Assembly (NCBI RefSeq): GCF_009695585.1
Contig: NZ_VUNR01000009.1
Span: 30,933 to 94,932 of the forward strand
Origin: Anaerovibrio slackiae
GTDB taxonomy: Bacteria; Bacillota; Negativicutes; Selenomonadales; Selenomonadaceae
DNA length: 64,000 nt
Direction: 5' to 3'
In this document: one piece after another, positions 62,083 through 64,000 of the stretch
How positions within the stretch are numbered: the first letter of the stretch is position 1
Layout: each line of letters opens with the position of its first letter
The notes under the pieces: model-generated
What the model was told of the DNA's origin: nothing
Seen by the model: the letters and a program-made list of their open reading frames with translations, nothing else
Databases searched by the model: none
Program-made: the position numbers and the translations under genes

Positions 62083-63390
62083 GTGCTGTTGTTAAATAAA
62101 GATATGCTTCATACTCTTTTGAATCAGTTGTGGCGAGTAGTGGCAGGTCCTGCATTGCTGATTTGCATACCATTGTTTCTGACTCCTGTCGAGCAGGGAT
62201 ACTGGTATACCTTTACAAGTATTGCTGCGCTGGCAGTTTTTGCAGACCTGGGCTTTTCCACTATCATTCTCCAATTTACAGCTCATGAATTTGCACATTT
62301 GTCCTTCGCGGAAAATGGTACGATTTGTGGTGATGTTAAGGCTTTGTGGAGGCTGGCTTCATTTTTTCATTTTTGCCTGAGTTGGCTGGGGAAGGCAATA
62401 GGTATTGTTTTTCCGGCAATTGTGATAGGAGGCTGGCTGTTCCTGCAGATGAAGGATGATGGGATAGCCTGGCATGGGGCGTGGCTGCTTTATTCTGTTA
62501 TGTCAGCCTGGTCGTTTTTTAACGTAGCTATGCTGTCCTTTTTTGAAGGCTGCAATTCCGTGGCAAGGGTGCAAAAAATCCGCATGATACTGGTGATAAT
62601 CAATTCCGGTACTATGCTGGCTGGATTATATAGCGAGATGGGGCTTTGGGCTTTAGCATGTGGGATGTTGCTATCGGCACTGGCAGGAACAGGATTGCTG
62701 TGGCGTAATTTTTGTGTAGCTGCACAGCAGTTATGGAAGACTGCTGCCAGATATAGGTATGACTGGTGGCCGGAGTTTTCCGGATTGATATGGCGGTATG
62801 CTGTAAGCTGGGGAAGCGGCTATTTTATTTTTCAGCTGTTTGTGCCGCTGGCGTTTGCATTTTTTGGTGCGGATTATGCTGGGAAGACAGGTATGAGCAT
62901 TGCGGCATGGACTGCTGGGTTCAATATTTCTTTTGCCTGGATAACAGCAGTTATCCCCAGAATAAATATGCTGATTGAAATGAAGAATTGGCAGGAATTG
63001 GATGATTTGTTTGTTAAGCGATGTACAGCAGTTTTAGCAACGATGGCTTTGGGGGGCAGTGCGTTTTTTGTTTTGTATTTTATATTTGATGATATCAGTT
63101 TTTTCCAGCGTGTGCTGCCGCTGACGAGCATGGTGATTTTATTTTTGTGCTGGCTTTGTCAGGCGTGGGTGAATAGTATTGCTGTTTATTTGCGGGGGCA
63201 TAAGGAAGAACCCTTGATGAAGCTGTCGGCTTTTAGTGCTGTTTATGTGGCGGTAACTACCTTTTTCTGTGCCAGGTACTTGGCAGAGGATTGGCTGTTT
63301 GCAGGATTTTTTAGCAGTTATTTATGGGGGATACCCTTGATATACAGAATTTATGCAAAATTTAAGGTAAGGCATGGTGTCATAAAATGA
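62083..63390 (+). CDS. Polysaccharide flippase-like membrane protein (Wzx/MOP type)
   Basis: A 435-residue protein with about 12 membrane helices and the polysaccharide-transporter look: LLNQLWRVVAGPALLICIP, FLTPVEQGYWYTF, ADLGFSTIILQFTAHEFAHLS (shown in part) and AAWTAGFNISFAWITAVIPR. It probably flips the lipid-linked repeat unit. The start is uncertain: GTG 62083, 6 bases after GGGGGAG, is preferred; TTG 62089 and ATG 62104 are possible. It belongs functionally to the glycan locus but is cut off from it by the rpn insertion. Confidence 0.7.
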   Translation: MLLLNKDMLHTLLNQLWRVVAGPALLICIPLFLTPVEQGYWYTFTSIAALAVFADLGFSTIILQFTAHEFAHLSFAENGTICGDVKALWRLASFFHFCLSWLGKAIGIVFPAIVIGGWLFLQMKDDGIAWHGAWLLYSVMSAWSFFNVAMLSFFEGCNSVARVQKIRMILVIINSGTMLAGLYSEMGLWALACGMLLSALAGTGLLWRNFCVAAQQLWKTAARYRYDWWPEFSGLIWRYAVSWGSGYFIFQLFVPLAFAFFGADYAGKTGMSIAAWTAGFNISFAWITAVIPRINMLIEMKNWQELDDLFVKRCTAVLATMALGGSAFFVLYFIFDDISFFQRVLPLTSMVILFLCWLCQAWVNSIAVYLRGHKEEPLMKLSAFSAVYVAVTTFFCARYLAEDWLFAGFFSSYLWGIPLIYRIYAKFKVRHGVIK

Positions 63391-63413
63391 TAGTAGAAGG
63401 TTGGTGAAGCAGC

Positions 63414-63821
63414 ATGACACAATTTAGGAATTTACGGCTTCAGAAGGGATTGAATCAGGAGGAATTCAGGAAGCTGTACAATGAGAGGTACAGCAGAAAC
63501 TATACCTCGGCAGCTATTTCCATGATTGAGAATGGAAAGCGGATGCCGGAACTGAGCGCATTGATAGATTTTGCGGATTTTTATGATGTGAGTATTGATT
63601 ATCTGCTGGGGAGGGAGAGCGATGATGATGAGCTGCAGATTTCCCAGCAGCTGAGAGCCATAGTGGGAAAACTGATGACGTTAAAAAATGAGGCGGTCGA
63701 GGAGGATAATTCTTCTGAGATACAGGAAAATATGGAAATGCTGCGCTGTCTCCTGCAGCAGTCGGAGGTGCTGGCAAAGCGTGTGGAGAAAGAGAAGGAT
63801 AATTCCTGGTATAAATATTGA
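63414..63821 (+). CDS. XRE-family DNA-binding protein
   Basis: A 135-residue protein. The N-terminal Cro/CI helix-turn-helix (residues 3-65; RLQKGLNQEEFRKLYNERY, TSAAISMIENGKRMPELSAL) contains an insertion between helices 2 and 3. The C-terminal 65 residues form a charged coiled coil (IQENMEMLRCLLQQSEVLAK). The linker IDYLLGRESDDDE is typical. Target unknown; it may regulate the glycan locus or be a mobile-element remnant. A weak AGAAGG site lies upstream. Confidence 0.85.
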   Translation: MTQFRNLRLQKGLNQEEFRKLYNERYSRNYTSAAISMIENGKRMPELSALIDFADFYDVSIDYLLGRESDDDELQISQQLRAIVGKLMTLKNEAVEEDNSSEIQENMEMLRCLLQQSEVLAKRVEKEKDNSWYKY

Positions 63822-63850
63822 AATATATTTGAGTATATTTGCTGTTTTGG

Positions 63851-63879
63851 CTGCCGCAGGATAGTTGCGGCAGTTTTTA
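63851..63879 (+). terminator. Intrinsic terminator
   Basis: Stem CTGCCGC / GCGGCAG followed by T5, after the XRE gene. Confidence 0.85.
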
Positions 63880-63884
63880 TCTTA

Positions 63885-63966
63885 ATGTGGCAGAAGACTC
63901 CCTGCCTCTATAGGCGGGAGATGAATGCCACGTCCACCGAATTTACGCAAGTAATTGAGGTGGACA
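63885..63966 (-). mobile_element. Possible IS200/IS605-type end at the window edge
   Basis: Read on the minus strand, 63932-63887 contains GTGGCATTCATCTCCCGCC, TATAG and AGGCAGGGAGTC with TTCTGCCAC, a subterminal hairpin like those beyond tnpB genes in IS605-family right ends. A second hairpin, GTCCACC/GGTGGAC (63931-63964), lies beside it. No transposase gene is inside the window; it would lie further right. The call rests on remembered similarity only. Confidence 0.3.
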
Positions 63967-64000
63967 ATAGAACATAGTGGTGATATAATAGTAAGTGACA

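Noticed and set aside
1..64000. tRNA and rRNA genes
   Set aside because: No cloverleaf with conserved T-loop sequence and no rRNA-like stretch was recognised by reading; a dedicated RNA search was not possible.

Overview
The window reads like the chromosome of a Negativicutes (Selenomonas-like) bacterium: a diderm Firmicute. Support comes from an OmpM-type outer-membrane porin with an N-terminal SLH domain, an RND efflux pair, futalosine-pathway menaquinone synthesis (MqnA), a lactate-oxidising Etf/LctD operon, a flavodiiron protein for an anaerobe, and O-antigen-type glycan genes. No rRNA, tRNA, complete IS or CRISPR array was seen. The host-like parts are moderately GC-rich with strong codon bias. 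Parts of the glycan region are clearly AT-rich and probably acquired.

Layout. 0-2.4 kb: the 3' end of a defence-type AAA ATPase with a broken partner, then an AAA/PD-(D/E)XK protein. 2.5-17.7 kb: housekeeping and envelope genes (DUF1858 protein, Fur-boxed polysaccharide deacetylase, RND pump, flavodiiron protein, lgt, a small-RNA locus, pth, a radical SAM protein, cheR, a PaaK-like protein, an ABC-F protein, half a P-type ATPase). 18-29.4 kb: a starch/maltodextrin region made of a LacI-type regulator, a PTS IIABC permease, an endonuclease/exonuclease/phosphatase-fold protein, malQ, the SLH porin and a large secreted GH13 amylase. Two long imperfect palindromes lie between these genes. 29.5-32.8 kb: mqnA, a SpeD homologue without its pyruvoyl serine, and a shortened uvrC. 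32.8-42.1 kb: a lactate regulon with lctP and a GntR-type repressor facing lutC, fused lutB-lutA, etfB, etfA and lctD.

42.3-63.4 kb is a surface-polysaccharide locus. It starts with a WbaP-type initiating transferase behind a G9 tract, then glycosyltransferases and a WbsX-type protein. Next come CDP-glucose (rfbF), UDP-glucuronate/xylose-type enzymes and the CDP-3,6-dideoxyhexose enzyme rfbH. A three-gene aldolase, HAD phosphatase and ThDP-enzyme module with a sugar reductase follows, which suggests a yersiniose-like branched dideoxysugar. A gtrA-gtrB-gtrC-type O-antigen modification cassette comes after it. A flippase-like gene sits at the end, beyond an inserted Rpn-family nuclease gene.

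The most unusual feature is at 60.2-61.9 kb. An Rpn/PD-(D/E)XK gene is followed by two free-standing copies of its 3' end. All three share 109 identical bases, have different C-terminal tails, and carry a good internal ribosome-binding site in front of the same methionine. This fits either tail switching by recombination or an expanded set of intragenic inhibitor proteins.
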